From an uncultured Bacteroidales bacterium (GTDB taxonomy: Bacteria; Bacteroidota; Bacteroidia; Bacteroidales; FEN-979), in NCBI GenBank assembly GCA_903887775.1, contig CAISRB010000007.1, positions 124,001-188,000 on the forward strand: 64,000 nt of DNA. The letters are read 5' to 3'. This document shows, in pieces, positions 18,469 through 27,749 of the stretch; position 1 is the first letter of the stretch; the number at the start of each line of letters is the position of its first letter. A model generated the notes under the pieces. The model had not been told where the DNA came from, made no database searches, and saw only the letters and a program-made list of their open reading frames with translations. A program made the position numbers and the translations under genes.

Positions 18469-19158
18469 CTATGGCCTCATAACTGAGTCCTGGCTGTATT
18501 TAAGCAGGGCTTCCGCGATTAGCAAGTCCCGGGGGTAGGTGATCTTAATATTATAAGGATCCCCGCCGATGAGGCTGACAGCTCCGCCGGCTGCCTCCAG
18601 CACACTCGCATCATCGGTGAATGATTCACGGTAAGCCTGCTGATAAGCCTTCAGAATGAGATCAGAATGAAAGACCTGGGGGGTCTGAACAAGTCTGAGG
18701 TTTTCACGTTCGATGGGTTTGTTCACCCGGCCCGCGATCTGTCTCACAGAATCTGTGACCGGTGTGGCAGGGATGGCATTTTGATGCAGCCGGGCATGAT
18801 CAAACGCGCGTGATATCAGGTCTCTGCTCACAAGGGGTCTTGCCCCGTCATGGATCGCGACCAGGCCATCCGCAGTCACAAAATGAAGTGCATTTTTAAC
18901 GGAATCAAAACGCTTTTCTCCGCCTTTGGCAAGTGTATGAGGCAGGCTGAAGGAGTATTGACGGCAAAGCGCTTCCCATTGAGAAAATAAGGATGAAGGC
19001 AGGGCTACAATTATTTTTATTCCGGCATCATATTCATTAAAAGCGATGATAGAATGCATTAATACCGGTTTACCGGCAATAAGAAGAAATTGCTTTGGAA
19101 CGGCCGAACCCATCCGGGTACCTGTTCCGCCCGCCACGATGATGGCAAATTGGTTCAA
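18469..19158 (-). CDS. ispD: 2-C-methyl-D-erythritol 4-phosphate cytidylyltransferase
   Basis: The enzyme transfers CMP from CTP to methylerythritol phosphate in the MEP isoprenoid pathway. FAIIVAGGTGTRMGSAVPKQ is the CTP-binding loop, HDGARPLVSRDLI and TPVTDSVRQI are IspD signatures, and the C terminus has FTDDASVLEAAGG and NIKITYPRDLLIAE. Start choice: an ATG at 19215 would overlap queA by 53 bp and add 19 residues absent from typical IspD. A TTG at 19158, 5 nt after the queA stop, gives MNQFAIIVAGG, a normal N terminus of about 229 residues, so I prefer it. It is coupled to queA. Confidence 0.92.
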   Translation of the reverse strand: MNQFAIIVAGGTGTRMGSAVPKQFLLIAGKPVLMHSIIAFNEYDAGIKIIVALPSSLFSQWEALCRQYSFSLPHTLAKGGEKRFDSVKNALHFVTADGLVAIHDGARPLVSRDLISRAFDHARLHQNAIPATPVTDSVRQIAGRVNKPIERENLRLVQTPQVFHSDLILKAYQQAYRESFTDDASVLEAAGGAVSLIGGDPYNIKITYPRDLLIAEALLKYSQDSVMRP

Positions 19159-19162
19159 GGGC

Positions 19163-20212
19163 TTAAAGGATGAGCATAGGATTGCCGTAAGTAAAGAATT
19201 TGTACTTCTTTTCAACGGCTTCTTCGTATGACCTCATTGTAAAATCAAATCCCGCGAAAGCGGAGGTAAGCATCATCATAGGAGTCTGGGGCATATGGAA
19301 ATTGGTGATCATGCAGTTTGCAATGCTGAATTCGTATGGCGGAAAAATGAATTTGTTGGTCCAGCCCTTATAAGGTTTCAGCAGTCCACCCACTGTAACT
19401 GACGATTCGATTGCTTTCATCGTGGTGGTGCCCACGGCGACTATTTTTTTCCGGTCCATCTTGGCTTTATTGACGATCTCAACAGATTCAGGTTCGATCA
19501 TCACTTCCTCAGAATCCATTTTATGCTTCGTAAGGTCTTCCACGTCGATGGTCCGGAAATTGCCCAGGCCGACATGCAGGGTGATCTCGGCAAAAGAAAC
19601 GCCATTAAGTTCAAGACGTTTCATGATCTCACGGGTGAAGTGCATCCCGGCAGTAGGAGCGGCAACAGCGCCTTCATGTTTTGCGAAAATGGTCTGGTAA
19701 CGCTCGCTGTCCTCAGTGGTGACAGGCCGGTTATGGATTTTAGGCAATGGAGTTTCGCCAAGCTTCTGTATGGTCCTTTTAAATTCATCGTAAGGGCCGT
19801 CGAACAGGAAACGGATGGTCCTTCCCCTGGATGTGGTATTATCGATCACTTCGGCAACCAGGGTGTCATCGTCGCCAAAATAGAGTTTATTTCCAATCCT
19901 GATTTTGCGGGCGGGGTCAACCAGAACATCCCAAAGCCTTGATTCACGGTTCAGTTCGCGCAGGAGGAAAACTTCGATCTTGGCTCCGGTCTTTTCCTTT
20001 TCGCCGTACAGGCGGGCAGGAAACACCTTCGTATTGTTGATGATGAATACATCGCCATCGCCAAAATAGTTCAGAATATCTTTAAAATGTTTATGCTGAA
20101 TAGATTGCTTCCCACGGTCGAGGACCATCATGTTGACGTCGTCGCGGTGTTTGGAAGGATGGTTGGCAATTAAATCAGGAGGCAGGTGGAAACGAAACTG
20201 AGATAGCTTCAT
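19163..20212 (-). CDS. queA: S-adenosylmethionine:tRNA ribosyltransferase-isomerase
   Basis: A 349-residue enzyme that adds the epoxycyclopentanediol ring from SAM to 7-aminomethyl-7-deazaguanine in tRNA on the way to queuosine. Signatures: the N-terminal [68 protein letters not shown] and [15 protein letters not shown]. Length is typical. A promoter with both boxes lies at 20235-20265. It is followed by overlapping ispD. Confidence 0.97.
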   Translation of the reverse strand: MKLSQFRFHLPPDLIANHPSKHRDDVNMMVLDRGKQSIQHKHFKDILNYFGDGDVFIINNTKVFPARLYGEKEKTGAKIEVFLLRELNRESRLWDVLVDPARKIRIGNKLYFGDDDTLVAEVIDNTTSRGRTIRFLFDGPYDEFKRTIQKLGETPLPKIHNRPVTTEDSERYQTIFAKHEGAVAAPTAGMHFTREIMKRLELNGVSFAEITLHVGLGNFRTIDVEDLTKHKMDSEEVMIEPESVEIVNKAKMDRKKIVAVGTTTMKAIESSVTVGGLLKPYKGWTNKFIFPPYEFSIANCMITNFHMPQTPMMMLTSAFAGFDFTMRSYEEAVEKKYKFFTYGNPMLIL

Positions 20213-20234
20213 GCTTGTCGTTTAAAAAGGCGTG

Positions 20235-20265
20235 CAAAATTAATACTTTTTTCGCTGAAAGTCAA
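20235..20265 (-). promoter_or_regulatory. Promoter for queA-ispD
   Basis: On the minus strand TTG (20265-20263) is followed after exactly 20 bp by TAATTTTG (20242-20235), a good match to the Bacteroidota -33/-7 promoter. The predicted leader is about 15 nt. Confidence 0.5.
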
Positions 20266-20284
20266 GCCTTTTTTATCTTTTTTG

Positions 20285-20938
20285 TTAGGGCGACTGCTCA
20301 AACAGTCCCGTAATTTCTTCGTAAGCCTGTAGATGGTAGGTCCTTAACCCGACAGTCGCAGCCGCTTCAACATGCTGGATGGAATCGTCGATGAATAAAG
20401 TTTCAGAGGGATTCAGGTTTCCGTTACGGATCACATATTCAAAAACTTCTTTCGATGGTTTTTGCAGGTGGATTTGAAAGGAGAACCAGGTTTTTTCAAA
20501 CAGTTCTTCGAAGGATTGATAGCCGAAATGCTGTTTAAAATCCCCCTGGTATTTATGATAATGGATCTCGTTGGAGTTACTGAGAATAAATGTTCTGTAT
20601 GATTTTCTGACTTCTTCAAGCAGCCTTACCCTTTGTGGAGGGATATCAAGTATCATCGCATTCCATGCAGTCAGGATCTCGTCGTCGCTTAGCCCTGGTT
20701 TAAGGTGTTTTTTCAGGTTGTCAATAAATTCGCGAACGGATATTTTTCCTCCTTCAAGACGGCGGAAGACATCTTCCTGATCCTCGACCGAGTATGAAGG
20801 GTCGAAGCCTTTGAATCCCAGTTCTTTGAATTTTAGTTCTGAAAGTTTGAAGTCTATATTGCAGATGACTCCCCCGAAATCAAAAATAATGTTACGGATG
20901 AGCTTGTTCTGCGATATCGCAGGGCTTAGTTGAAGCAT
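20285..20938 (-). CDS. HAD-superfamily phosphatase (YihX-like subfamily IA)
   Basis: A 217-residue cytoplasmic hydrolase. HAD motif I is NIIFDFGGVICNIDF (nucleophile about D19), motif II is TFILSNSNEIHY, the Lys is in HLQKPSKEVF, and motif IV is LFIDDSIQHVEAA. The cap is a helical C1 type as in sugar-phosphate phosphatases such as YihX, whose motif I (FDLGNVIVDIDF) is similar. The substrate is probably a small sugar phosphate or nucleotide, unproven. It is transcribed away from the tRNA gene, with its start about 20 bp from the tRNA promoter. Confidence 0.82.
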   Translation of the reverse strand: MLQLSPAISQNKLIRNIIFDFGGVICNIDFKLSELKFKELGFKGFDPSYSVEDQEDVFRRLEGGKISVREFIDNLKKHLKPGLSDDEILTAWNAMILDIPPQRVRLLEEVRKSYRTFILSNSNEIHYHKYQGDFKQHFGYQSFEELFEKTWFSFQIHLQKPSKEVFEYVIRNGNLNPSETLFIDDSIQHVEAAATVGLRTYHLQAYEEITGLFEQSP

Positions 20939-20955
20939 AGTTCAGGGTTTTCAGG

Positions 20956-20986
20956 TTGCAAAGATGGTAAAATATCTTTATTTTTG
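20956..20986 (+). promoter_or_regulatory. Promoter of the tRNA-Ile2 gene
   Basis: TTG at 20956-20958, a 20-bp spacer and TATTTTTG at 20979-20986 match the Bacteroidota -33/-7 consensus closely. The start site would be near 20992, leaving about 60 nt of 5' leader to be removed by RNase P. Confidence 0.6.
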
Positions 20987-21051
20987 CACCCCGATTTCAA
21001 TTGACCAATTGCCTGAGGTCCCGAGAAGGAAGTGCATTGGTTGACGGGCAA

Positions 21052-21125
21052 GGGCCTATAGCTCAGACGGTTAGAGCAGCTGACTCATAATCAGCGGGTC
21101 ACAGGTTCAAGTCCTGTTAGGCCCA
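21052..21125 (+). tRNA. tRNA with CAT anticodon, probably tRNA-Ile2 (lysidine type)
   Basis: A 74-nt cloverleaf. The acceptor arm GGGCCTA pairs with TAGGCCC, the D arm is GCTC-GAGC, the anticodon arm is GCTGA-CTCATAA-TCAGC with CAT at positions 34-36, the T arm is ACAGG-TTCAAGT-CCTGT, and the discriminator is A. No CCA is encoded. CAT occurs in initiator Met, elongator Met and Ile2 tRNAs. The full first acceptor pair excludes initiator type. The pairs C4-G69, C5-G68 and T29-A41 match determinants known for TilS in E. coli tRNA-Ile2, so Ile2 is favoured over elongator Met by inference. A promoter precedes it and a terminator follows. Confidence 0.9.
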
Positions 21126-21130
21126 CAGAT

Positions 21131-21177
21131 AAAAACCCCTTAACGAATTGATAAACAATAGTTAAGGGTTTTTTTAT
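21131..21177 (+). terminator. Rho-independent terminator after the tRNA
   Basis: AACCCCTTAAC (about 21134-21144) pairs with GTTAAGGGTT (21161-21170) around a 16-nt loop, with a run of seven T's overlapping the end of the stem. It starts 6 bp after the tRNA. Confidence 0.8.
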
Positions 21178-21460
21178 GTGATTAGGTGTAAAACATTATA
21201 ACTAACAACCTAAGGCCGGAAACATTATTAACAACCTCGGGAAATTGTGAAAAACGACTGGATTTCAAAGAAATATGAAGAAAAACATATTTCCACCCCG
21301 GATTAAATCTGATAGCCCATTGTCATTATCCCATCAGTAAAAACAATTTTCTGGCTTGCCATGCCAAATGCTTCACTTTTTTATCGACATTTGGGTTTGT
21401 GAATAATGCAGGCTAAAACCTACATCATCTGATACTATTATTTATATAAATTCTGTAAAA
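21178..21460. other. Gene-free stretch upstream of the universal stress protein gene
   Basis: About 280 bp without a convincing ORF, RNA gene or TAnnTTTG box. It contains two near-identical direct repeats: 21191-21211 and 21220-21237 both read AAACATTAT then (AAC)TAACAACCT, 29 bp apart. No function can be assigned; they could be regulator half-sites for the downstream gene. Confidence 0.4.
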
Positions 21461-22300
21461 ATGCAATCAAACGTATTATTCCGTTCAGGAACCATCCTTG
21501 TCCCGACTGACTTCTCGCCGGTATGTGACAATGCGGTTTCGTTTGGCGTAAAACTTGCCAGCGCCAACGGCAACAAAGTCTGCATTCTCCATATCATTAA
21601 TAATAAAACCAGGCGCGGATTAAAGAAAAATGACAGCGGTCCCGGATTTATTGATAACAAACTCAAAGCGTACCAGGATTTGTACAAGGAAAAAGAAAAC
21701 GTACATGTTGATACGATCCAACGGATTGGCGGGATTTATACAACCATTAACGAAACAGTTAAGGAGATTGGGGCAGATATGATGGTATTGGGGACCCACG
21801 GGAAGAAAGGATGGCAGTATCTGCTTGGAAGCGATATCTTTAAAGTTGTTTATGAGTCATCCATACCAACGGTGGTTGTGCAGAACCTGCCCATGAATGA
21901 AACCAAAAAAATTGTAGTTCCGCTCATCGATGATTATGATATCGATGATAAGCTGCAATTGATCAAGCAAATGGCCCGAATATTCGATGCACAGATACTT
22001 CTCTTTCAGCACAACGAAACAGATCCGGAACTTCACAATCGACTGTCGGTTTTCATCAATGACCTGAGTGTCAGGCTTAAAAATGACCAGATTTCGAATT
22101 CAACCTCATCAGCTGACTTAAAAACTTCGTATCAGGTCGCACTCAGATCACATGCCAGCCTGCAGAAGGCATCCATGATCCTGATAATGGTAAGGCACAG
22201 CCTTGAAACACCTGCAATAAACCCGTCAGACTGGTATGAAGAGCTGCTTTTCAACCCGGAACAAGTACCGGTGATGGTTATCAACCTGAATAAATTTTAA
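21461..22300 (+). CDS. Universal stress protein with tandem UspA domains
   Basis: A 279-residue protein. The first UspA domain (about residues 8-148) is intact: TILVPTDFSPVCDNAVSFGV begins it and the ATP-binding loop GTHGKKGWQYLLGSDIFKVV (G-2x-G-9x-G-S type) ends it. The second domain (about 149-279) starts KIVVPLIDDYDIDDKL but has no recognisable phosphate-binding loop, so it is probably non-nucleotide-binding. Such tandem Usp proteins are common in Bacteroidota and take part in starvation, redox and anaerobic stress responses; no specific role can be read here. Apparently monocistronic, facing the minus-strand surface cluster. Confidence 0.85.
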   Translation: MQSNVLFRSGTILVPTDFSPVCDNAVSFGVKLASANGNKVCILHIINNKTRRGLKKNDSGPGFIDNKLKAYQDLYKEKENVHVDTIQRIGGIYTTINETVKEIGADMMVLGTHGKKGWQYLLGSDIFKVVYESSIPTVVVQNLPMNETKKIVVPLIDDYDIDDKLQLIKQMARIFDAQILLFQHNETDPELHNRLSVFINDLSVRLKNDQISNSTSSADLKTSYQVALRSHASLQKASMILIMVRHSLETPAINPSDWYEELLFNPEQVPVMVINLNKF

Positions 22301-22325
22301 CGTCAAAATCCGGAAGGAACAAGAT

Positions 22326-23752
22326 TCACCTGATAACAACAAACAGGACGGAATTACACTGATCGGTGGTTTTAAATCTGAGGCAATACAGCCCGGGATT
22401 AAATGCTGAAACATCAAAAGGGATTTGACTCAGCCCGGGTTCAATATTGAAATATTCCCTTTCAAATATCTTCCTTCCAAAGGTATCGGTGATTGTTAAA
22501 TATCCCATCCCTGACCATGAATGATTGCACCGTAGAAAACAACGATCCTTTGCCGGATCAGGGAATACCGAAAGTTGCATTCCTTCATTGGATTTTTTTT
22601 CTTCAACTCCTGCCCATCCGGATAAATCACAGATATAACTGTCAACTGCCCACACCTGGTCCATATTTTCCCTCCAATTGGATCCCCAGATGACTTTTGT
22701 CCCTGCCCTGTTCACTGTGGCATGCGGTTCAGCCCAGTAAACACTGTTATCGGGATCAGGGGTAGCAGGTGAAAACCTCCTGCTGTGATGATGGGCTATT
22801 CGCTGGACGTCTCCGCTTCCATCAGTTTTCAGGGCAAACACCTCATCTTCAAAAGGCAGCCATGAAATGCTGTCATCAGTAAGCCTTCCCACATAGTCAA
22901 ACGTGCTGATGAAACACCATCCATGCCTTAAAGTATTCCTAAGGGAAATATGCATATCGAATAAGCTTGACACATCGAGAAGGTCGGTAGCTGCTCCGGT
23001 CGAAAGATTAATTTTAGTGATCCTGGTGACATTTGAATCAGCATCATATACATCTTTTATAAGGATCTCGGCACCATCAGCATCCAGTCTATGCTCCCCA
23101 TTCCCGGTAAAGACGGGATCGGCCAGGTTGTTTTAATATGATCCAGGGAGATGTCATATACAACAACATCCTTGAATGTAAGCTCACTTGTGACATAATT
23201 ATATACCTGTCCTATAAAAGCATAATATCTGCCATCGTTCGAAAGATTTCCCTCCCCCCTGGTATTGATCCAGGAGTAATCTGTAAAAACATGCAAAGCG
23301 GTCCTGATGCCGCTGCCTGCATCATAGGAATAAAGAATGCTGTCAACGGCATAAATTATAATATTGTTTTCGGCAGGATGCCAGAAGACGTCCTCCCCTC
23401 CAACAGCAGGGTCGTTCAGCGGCCTGATAAGTGCATAATTCCTGCCATTGTAAAGGCTGAAATAACCGTCATCACCGTTAAGAAGGATCAGCAGAGAGTC
23501 ATTGGCATTCCAAGCCTCCCGCTTCGAATATTGAGGAACTATCCCCAGGTTTCCTGATGCGAGTGCATCTGACAGACGCCCTACTGAAGAATGAAAAACA
23601 GGATCAGTAAACGTCACACCTATCGTTGGTTTCGGTACTTCCGGCATAAATAAGGGATCATGTGAAATGATAAACTGCGGATAAGCAGTAAAAGCCTGCG
23701 ATGTACCCAACAACAATGCCAGGTAAAAATTCTTCAACTTCCTCATTATCAA
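22326..23752 (-). pseudogene. Secreted beta-propeller-like protein with T9SS sorting domain, interrupted by a frameshift
   Basis: Two open frames (23752 to 23057 and 22973 to 22326) are halves of one gene. The first begins with a signal peptide (LALLLGTSQAFTAYPQ) and TolB/WD-like blade repeats (AWNANDSLLILLNGDDGYF, FWHPAENNIIIYAVDS, NLSNDGRYYAFIG). The second starts mid-blade and ends with a type A T9SS C-terminal domain (SVFPDPAKDRCFL, LTITDTFGRKIFE, NPGLYCLRFKT). Adding one base to the C4 run at 23096-23099 (a G4 run in the coding strand) joins them seamlessly as MGEHRLDADGAEILIKD, continuing to LDVSSLFDMHISLRN. The full product would be about 475 residues and exported to the surface or medium. 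It may be a true pseudogene, a phase-variable gene or a homopolymer sequencing error. Confidence 0.8.
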
Positions 23753-23798
23753 ATAGTCAGATGATCCTTGTAACGTGATAAAATATTCACGAAAGCAC

Positions 23799-25193
23799 CT
23801 ACTTTTTTACAAAATGAGCACTGCCTGCTTCAACCCCCGAACCCAGCCTGATCAGGTAATTTCCGGCAGCCAGCCGGCTGATTTCGAGTTCGCATGTTGA
23901 ATTTGTCAGGGTCGATTGCATAACGGGCCGGCCCTGCATGTCGTATATGGTCAATTTTTGACCGGCTCTTATGTTTTTGCTTTCAATTGTGATTTTTTCA
24001 GCTGCCGGATTGGGGTAAACCAAAAATGCCAGGCCGCCGCTTTTCTCATCCAGGCCGCTCGTATAGGATTTAAAGGTAGCATGATATTGATATCGGAGAG
24101 GCCACCAGAAGGTATACACCAGTTCCTGTTGGGAATAAATATTAAGGGAACTCATACCAGGACCACAGTTGCCTGCCTTCCACACCTCGTCGATCCCGTC
24201 GGTGGAATTCCCGTTCGCATCGCAGAAATACCTCCATCTCGAAAAGTTAACCCAGGCGTTGCCTGCAGTGTCCCATGATTCGCTTAGCATGGCAAGCAGG
24301 TTGTAATTCACATCATAAGATGAAGTGTATTTCCGGTAATTCACCCACAGCTTCCTCACGGTGTCCCAGGTTTCATGCTGTTTGAGAAGCTCCTGGGAAG
24401 CGGCATTGTAAGAGAAGGTCATTCTGCCGGAGTTCACCCACGCCCCATTCTGCCAGATTTGGCCGACCGTGATCTGTAATCTACCGGAGGCATCATAGGT
24501 GTTTGTCTCAAACCCATGAGCTGACCAGGTATCGTTTTGCCAGACTTCATACAGGCTCGTCAGAGCTTTGCCCTGGGCATCGAGGGTGTATGTATTCCGG
24601 GTTTCGTTGACCCAGGCGCCGTTAGACCAGGAAGCATCTCCTTCCGAAAGAACATTTCCGCCGGCATCATAGCTCGAGTAAAACTTGTAACTATTCTGCC
24701 ATACCCCTGATAACCAGTACTGGATTACGGTTTCAAGGCAGTTTCCCGAAGCATCATAGGTCATGGTGTCACGTGTAAAAAAAACCCATGCTCCGTTCAC
24801 CCAATGATCGTTATTGAAGCTGATCTGATTTCCCCGGGCATCGTATGTATATATTACCCTGTTGAACAGCACCCAGTTACCTGCATCCATGACATAGTTA
24901 AGCTCAGAAAGTTCTCTTCCATTATTATCCAAAACCCGGGTATACTTCTCGGCGGGTCCAACAGTGTCGTTAAGGACCACCGTATCCCAGTTATAACGGA
25001 CATCGGAGGGGTTTAGCTGTAAGAGCGCATTGGCAGGTATATCCTGCGGCATGTTCCCGAAGCCCTGCAACCGTGATATTATGTCGGCTTTAGCCTGGGT
25101 CTTCAAAGGCAATCCACTTACATTTTTCCCCGGAACTCCGGCAAAGGAAAAGCCTGCATAGCATACAAAAACAAAGAGCAAAAATCGTTTCAT
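23799..25193 (-). CDS. Secreted repeat protein with T9SS sorting domain
   Basis: A 464-residue exported protein. The ATG at 25193 is preceded by GGAGG 7 bp upstream and opens a signal peptide (MKRFLLFVFVCYAGFSFAG); an ATG further upstream would overlap the previous gene. Residues about 105-360 hold seven or eight imperfect repeats of about 32 residues with the pattern YDA.GN..........W.NGAWVN (e.g. TYDASGNCLETVIQYW, SYDAGGNVLSEGDASW), related to but distinct from RHS/YD repeats. The C terminus is a type A T9SS sorting domain (VYPNPAAEKITIES, LTIYDMQGRPVMQ, LAAGNYLIRL). It is likely a surface or secreted protein; binding partner unknown. Clustered with another T9SS cargo gene and a beta-barrel gene. 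Confidence 0.8.
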   Translation of the reverse strand: MKRFLLFVFVCYAGFSFAGVPGKNVSGLPLKTQAKADIISRLQGFGNMPQDIPANALLQLNPSDVRYNWDTVVLNDTVGPAEKYTRVLDNNGRELSELNYVMDAGNWVLFNRVIYTYDARGNQISFNNDHWVNGAWVFFTRDTMTYDASGNCLETVIQYWLSGVWQNSYKFYSSYDAGGNVLSEGDASWSNGAWVNETRNTYTLDAQGKALTSLYEVWQNDTWSAHGFETNTYDASGRLQITVGQIWQNGAWVNSGRMTFSYNAASQELLKQHETWDTVRKLWVNYRKYTSSYDVNYNLLAMLSESWDTAGNAWVNFSRWRYFCDANGNSTDGIDEVWKAGNCGPGMSSLNIYSQQELVYTFWWPLRYQYHATFKSYTSGLDEKSGGLAFLVYPNPAAEKITIESKNIRAGQKLTIYDMQGRPVMQSTLTNSTCELEISRLAAGNYLIRLGSGVEAGSAHFVKK

Positions 25194-25218
25194 ATCAACC
25201 TCCGGTTTTAAGGATCTC

Positions 25219-25728
25219 CTAAAATTCAAACGCTAAGCCAATCTTTGGTATAAAATGAAATTGATACAAACTGGGTGCCGCAAACACACTCCACCTTAAT
25301 TTTGCTGCCTGTGTATAAAAAGACCATCCGAGTTTAAGCTCCTCCATCGGCCCTCTGTCGTCTCCCCAGGCATCTCCTGTCCAGGTGCTCCACGAATACC
25401 CCCCTCTCAGGGAAATATAAGGAAAACTGGTCCTGGTTTCAGTGGTTTTTCGAAGATTGAACCTTAATTCTAAATAGATATTAATATTTTCTGTATTGTA
25501 AGTGGAAAGACCTGCACCCAGAGAAAACGTATTGGAAAACTGGTATCCCTGTGTTGTGAAAACTTCAAGAATCGCTTTTGGATCAGTGCCCTTCGGGAAT
25601 GTACCTCCAAAAGCAACCCCTACATCACAGAAATATCCTTTATTATGTTTCGAATAGTCCTTTTTTGCCTGGGCACCCGTTCCGGTACAACTCAACAATA
25701 TAAGTAAAACTGTTATCCTTGTCTTCAT
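25219..25728 (-). CDS. Small outer-membrane beta-barrel-like protein
   Basis: A 169-residue exported protein. The signal peptide is MKTRITVLLILLSCTGTGAQA. A Cys at about 14 is followed by TGTGA rather than a clear lipobox. The mature part has alternating aromatic strands with glycine turns (GYFCDVGVAFGGTFP, FSLGAGLSTYN, PYISLRGGYSWSTW) and ends in the aromatic residue F, as expected for an OmpW/OmpA-like 8-strand barrel of the Bacteroidota porin family. It lies 26 bp upstream of the repeat T9SS protein start, suggesting co-transcription. Function unknown. Confidence 0.6.
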   Translation of the reverse strand: MKTRITVLLILLSCTGTGAQAKKDYSKHNKGYFCDVGVAFGGTFPKGTDPKAILEVFTTQGYQFSNTFSLGAGLSTYNTENINIYLELRFNLRKTTETRTSFPYISLRGGYSWSTWTGDAWGDDRGPMEELKLGWSFYTQAAKLRWSVFAAPSLYQFHFIPKIGLAFEF

Positions 25729-25739
25729 TATGAAATCGG

Positions 25740-26936
25740 CTAAATCAGTAAGTGAAGCATAACATAGGTGTAAAAATCCTGGCCTGCTTCCTTATGATCC
25801 TTATTTGAAATATCAACCTTCTTAACATCACAGCCTGCCATTAAGAATGCCCTGTAAGCGCTTTCTGTATTCTCGTATGGGACTATCGTATCATCAGTTG
25901 CATGCAATAAAGTAATCTTTGCCCTTGGTACCCAGTTTGTTACTTTCCCATACACAATCAGACTGTTGTTTCTCAATGCCCTCCTGAACTTTTTTGTATT
26001 CGGGTTTGTAGTGTCGAATGCCTGAGGAGCCATGATCTTAGTCAGTTTTGTTTCCCCCATCTTAGCTGAAACCTCATCTGTCGTATATTTTTTTGACAGT
26101 ATCCATTCCTCGTAGTGGGAAAGAAGAGGTTCTGCAAACATCTGGCTGAGATCTAAATCGAGGCTGTCGCCATAATTCATTCCAAGCACCAGGAGAGGAA
26201 TGGTAACGGGCTGGCTGCTGTAATCTTTGGCTACAAAAGTGTCGTACGATTTGATCAGATCATAAGCGCCGCCACCGGCAAACACCTGGTCTATTACGAA
26301 TGCATCCTGATACAAGGGCGTCGTCTCAACAAATTTGAGGAAAGCCAGTGAGGCCTGTCCTCCCTGGGAATATCCCATGACAGTAACTTTGTGAGACACT
26401 TTCCTGCTGATAGAAGCAAAATATTCTTTTGCGGCGAGGAGCATATCGGCAGAAACCTGGCCCGTGCTTCCGACATCATAATAGGGATGGACTTTATCTT
26501 TCGATGCGCCGTACCCGATATAATCCGGAGCTACTACAATATAACCAAACAGGGAGAAAAGACCCTCGGTTACAGCCATTTTCTGGGACGGGGCTTCGTA
26601 GTTTGCTCCCAAAGTAAAATGAAGCCCTAAAATTGTTCCCAGTCTCTCATAATCAACATCTGCAGACGGGTAAAATATTGCTCCTGAGGCAAGTATGGGC
26701 TGGCCCTTCGGATCGACCGTATTGTAAACAATTGAAACTATCGTTATCTTCTTATTTGGCAATGCCTTATACAGTATGGAATTCGGGTTTTGTTTAAGCC
26801 TGGCGGCCAAAGTATACTTGTCGATCACCTCAACTTTTTCGACTCTTTCCAGAAAGAGAAATTCTTCTAAGGGCGCCTTTTTACACGTGGATAAGGTTAA
26901 GAGGAACAAGCAATACAATAATAATTTTTTCATCAC
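25740..26936 (-). CDS. Lipoprotein alpha/beta hydrolase (secretory lipase-like)
   Basis: A 398-residue protein with a lipoprotein signal (LYCLFLLTLSTCKKAPLEEF; lipobox LSTC, Cys about 18-19). The hydrolase fold has the nucleophile elbow VMGYSQGGQASLAF, an upstream VVAPDYIGYGASKD oxyanion-side strand, a late Asp in LLHATDDTIVPYENTESAY and a His in NKDHKEAGQ, completing a Ser-Asp-His triad. It resembles secretory lipases (LIP family) and the DUF3089-like esterases of Bacteroidota. Substrate unproven; an ester or lipid hydrolase at the outer membrane is likely. It is followed by a small beta-barrel gene 11 bp downstream. Confidence 0.82.
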   Translation of the reverse strand: MMKKLLLYCLFLLTLSTCKKAPLEEFLFLERVEKVEVIDKYTLAARLKQNPNSILYKALPNKKITIVSIVYNTVDPKGQPILASGAIFYPSADVDYERLGTILGLHFTLGANYEAPSQKMAVTEGLFSLFGYIVVAPDYIGYGASKDKVHPYYDVGSTGQVSADMLLAAKEYFASISRKVSHKVTVMGYSQGGQASLAFLKFVETTPLYQDAFVIDQVFAGGGAYDLIKSYDTFVAKDYSSQPVTIPLLVLGMNYGDSLDLDLSQMFAEPLLSHYEEWILSKKYTTDEVSAKMGETKLTKIMAPQAFDTTNPNTKKFRRALRNNSLIVYGKVTNWVPRAKITLLHATDDTIVPYENTESAYRAFLMAGCDVKKVDISNKDHKEAGQDFYTYVMLHLLI

Positions 26937-26960
26937 CAGTGAGGTGTTTATGATTCAGAT

Positions 26961-27572
26961 TTAAAAAAGAAATGCGCATGTTAGTTCCAGCCCCATCTGT
27001 TTCAGGGCTGAATAGTCATCCGTATTGATCCTGACCAGGTTCCATCTGTACCTTCCCTCGAGCTGAAATTTCCAGAGATCAAAACCCATGCCTGCGCTGA
27101 TCCCGAAATAAAATTTATTCAGAGTGCTGTTCGATGAAGTATGGTCTATATCAAGCAATTCGAAAAATTCCCCATAATATTTGATAATATACGACCCGTA
27201 AATATTCCCCAGGATATAGGGCCTGAAGATCTTACTTAATTGCAGGCCAAGCTTAAAATTAAGCGGGATATCTATCGTCTGGATTGTTGCAGGGGAATTG
27301 GTTATGTAAAGGAGGTCTACATCGGTTATTGATTCCGTATAAAGGATTTCAGGCGAGATCGAATAATTTAAAAAACCTCCTTTTGTATATTGAAATAAGG
27401 CGCCAAAACTCCATCCGGGCTTCGGACTAAAGTCAGAGTAATATCCTTTGCCGTAGTTTTCCAGATGGATGAAATTTACGCCCCCCTTAATTCCAAATTT
27501 ATATGGTTTTTGCTGAGCGTAAATACTGCTTAAGGCACAAACAAATAAAAATGTCATTAAAAGTTTTCTCAT
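26961..27572 (-). CDS. Porin-family outer-membrane beta-barrel protein
   Basis: A 203-residue protein with signal peptide LMTFLFVCALSSIYAQQ followed by the standard PorT/OMP_b-brl opening YKFGIKGGVNFIHLENYG. About eight amphipathic strands follow, including FSPKPGWSFGALFQY, LNFKLGLQLSKIFRPYILG and FYFGISAGMGFDLWKFQLEG, and the protein ends ELTCAFLF with C-terminal Phe. No catalytic features. It probably belongs with the lipase-like lipoprotein operon (24-bp gap). Confidence 0.8.
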   Translation of the reverse strand: MRKLLMTFLFVCALSSIYAQQKPYKFGIKGGVNFIHLENYGKGYYSDFSPKPGWSFGALFQYTKGGFLNYSISPEILYTESITDVDLLYITNSPATIQTIDIPLNFKLGLQLSKIFRPYILGNIYGSYIIKYYGEFFELLDIDHTSSNSTLNKFYFGISAGMGFDLWKFQLEGRYRWNLVRINTDDYSALKQMGLELTCAFLF

Positions 27573-27677
27573 ATGTTCAATTCGGGTTCATGATTCCGAC
27601 CCGAAGTTACAAAATAACTTCCGGAGGTTTGACTTTTAAACATAAAAACATGTCATTAATCCGCAAAAAAATATATA

Positions 27678-27685
27678 TATCTTTG
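27678..27685 (+). promoter_or_regulatory. Candidate -7 box for the membrane RsbW-like gene
   Basis: TATCTTTG matches TAnnTTTG and lies 64 bp upstream of the ATG at 27750, after a TATATATAT tract. No clear -33 box. Confidence 0.35.
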
Positions 27686-27749
27686 TTGAAGATACCATTT
27701 ATCAATTCCTATTCATACTGCAACCGGACAAAAGAGCTGCAAGGTAACA

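Noticed and set aside
19158-19215. ATG at 19215 as the ispD start
   Set aside because: It would bury 53 bp in queA and add residues not typical of IspD; the TTG at 19158 right after the queA stop fits better, though not certain.
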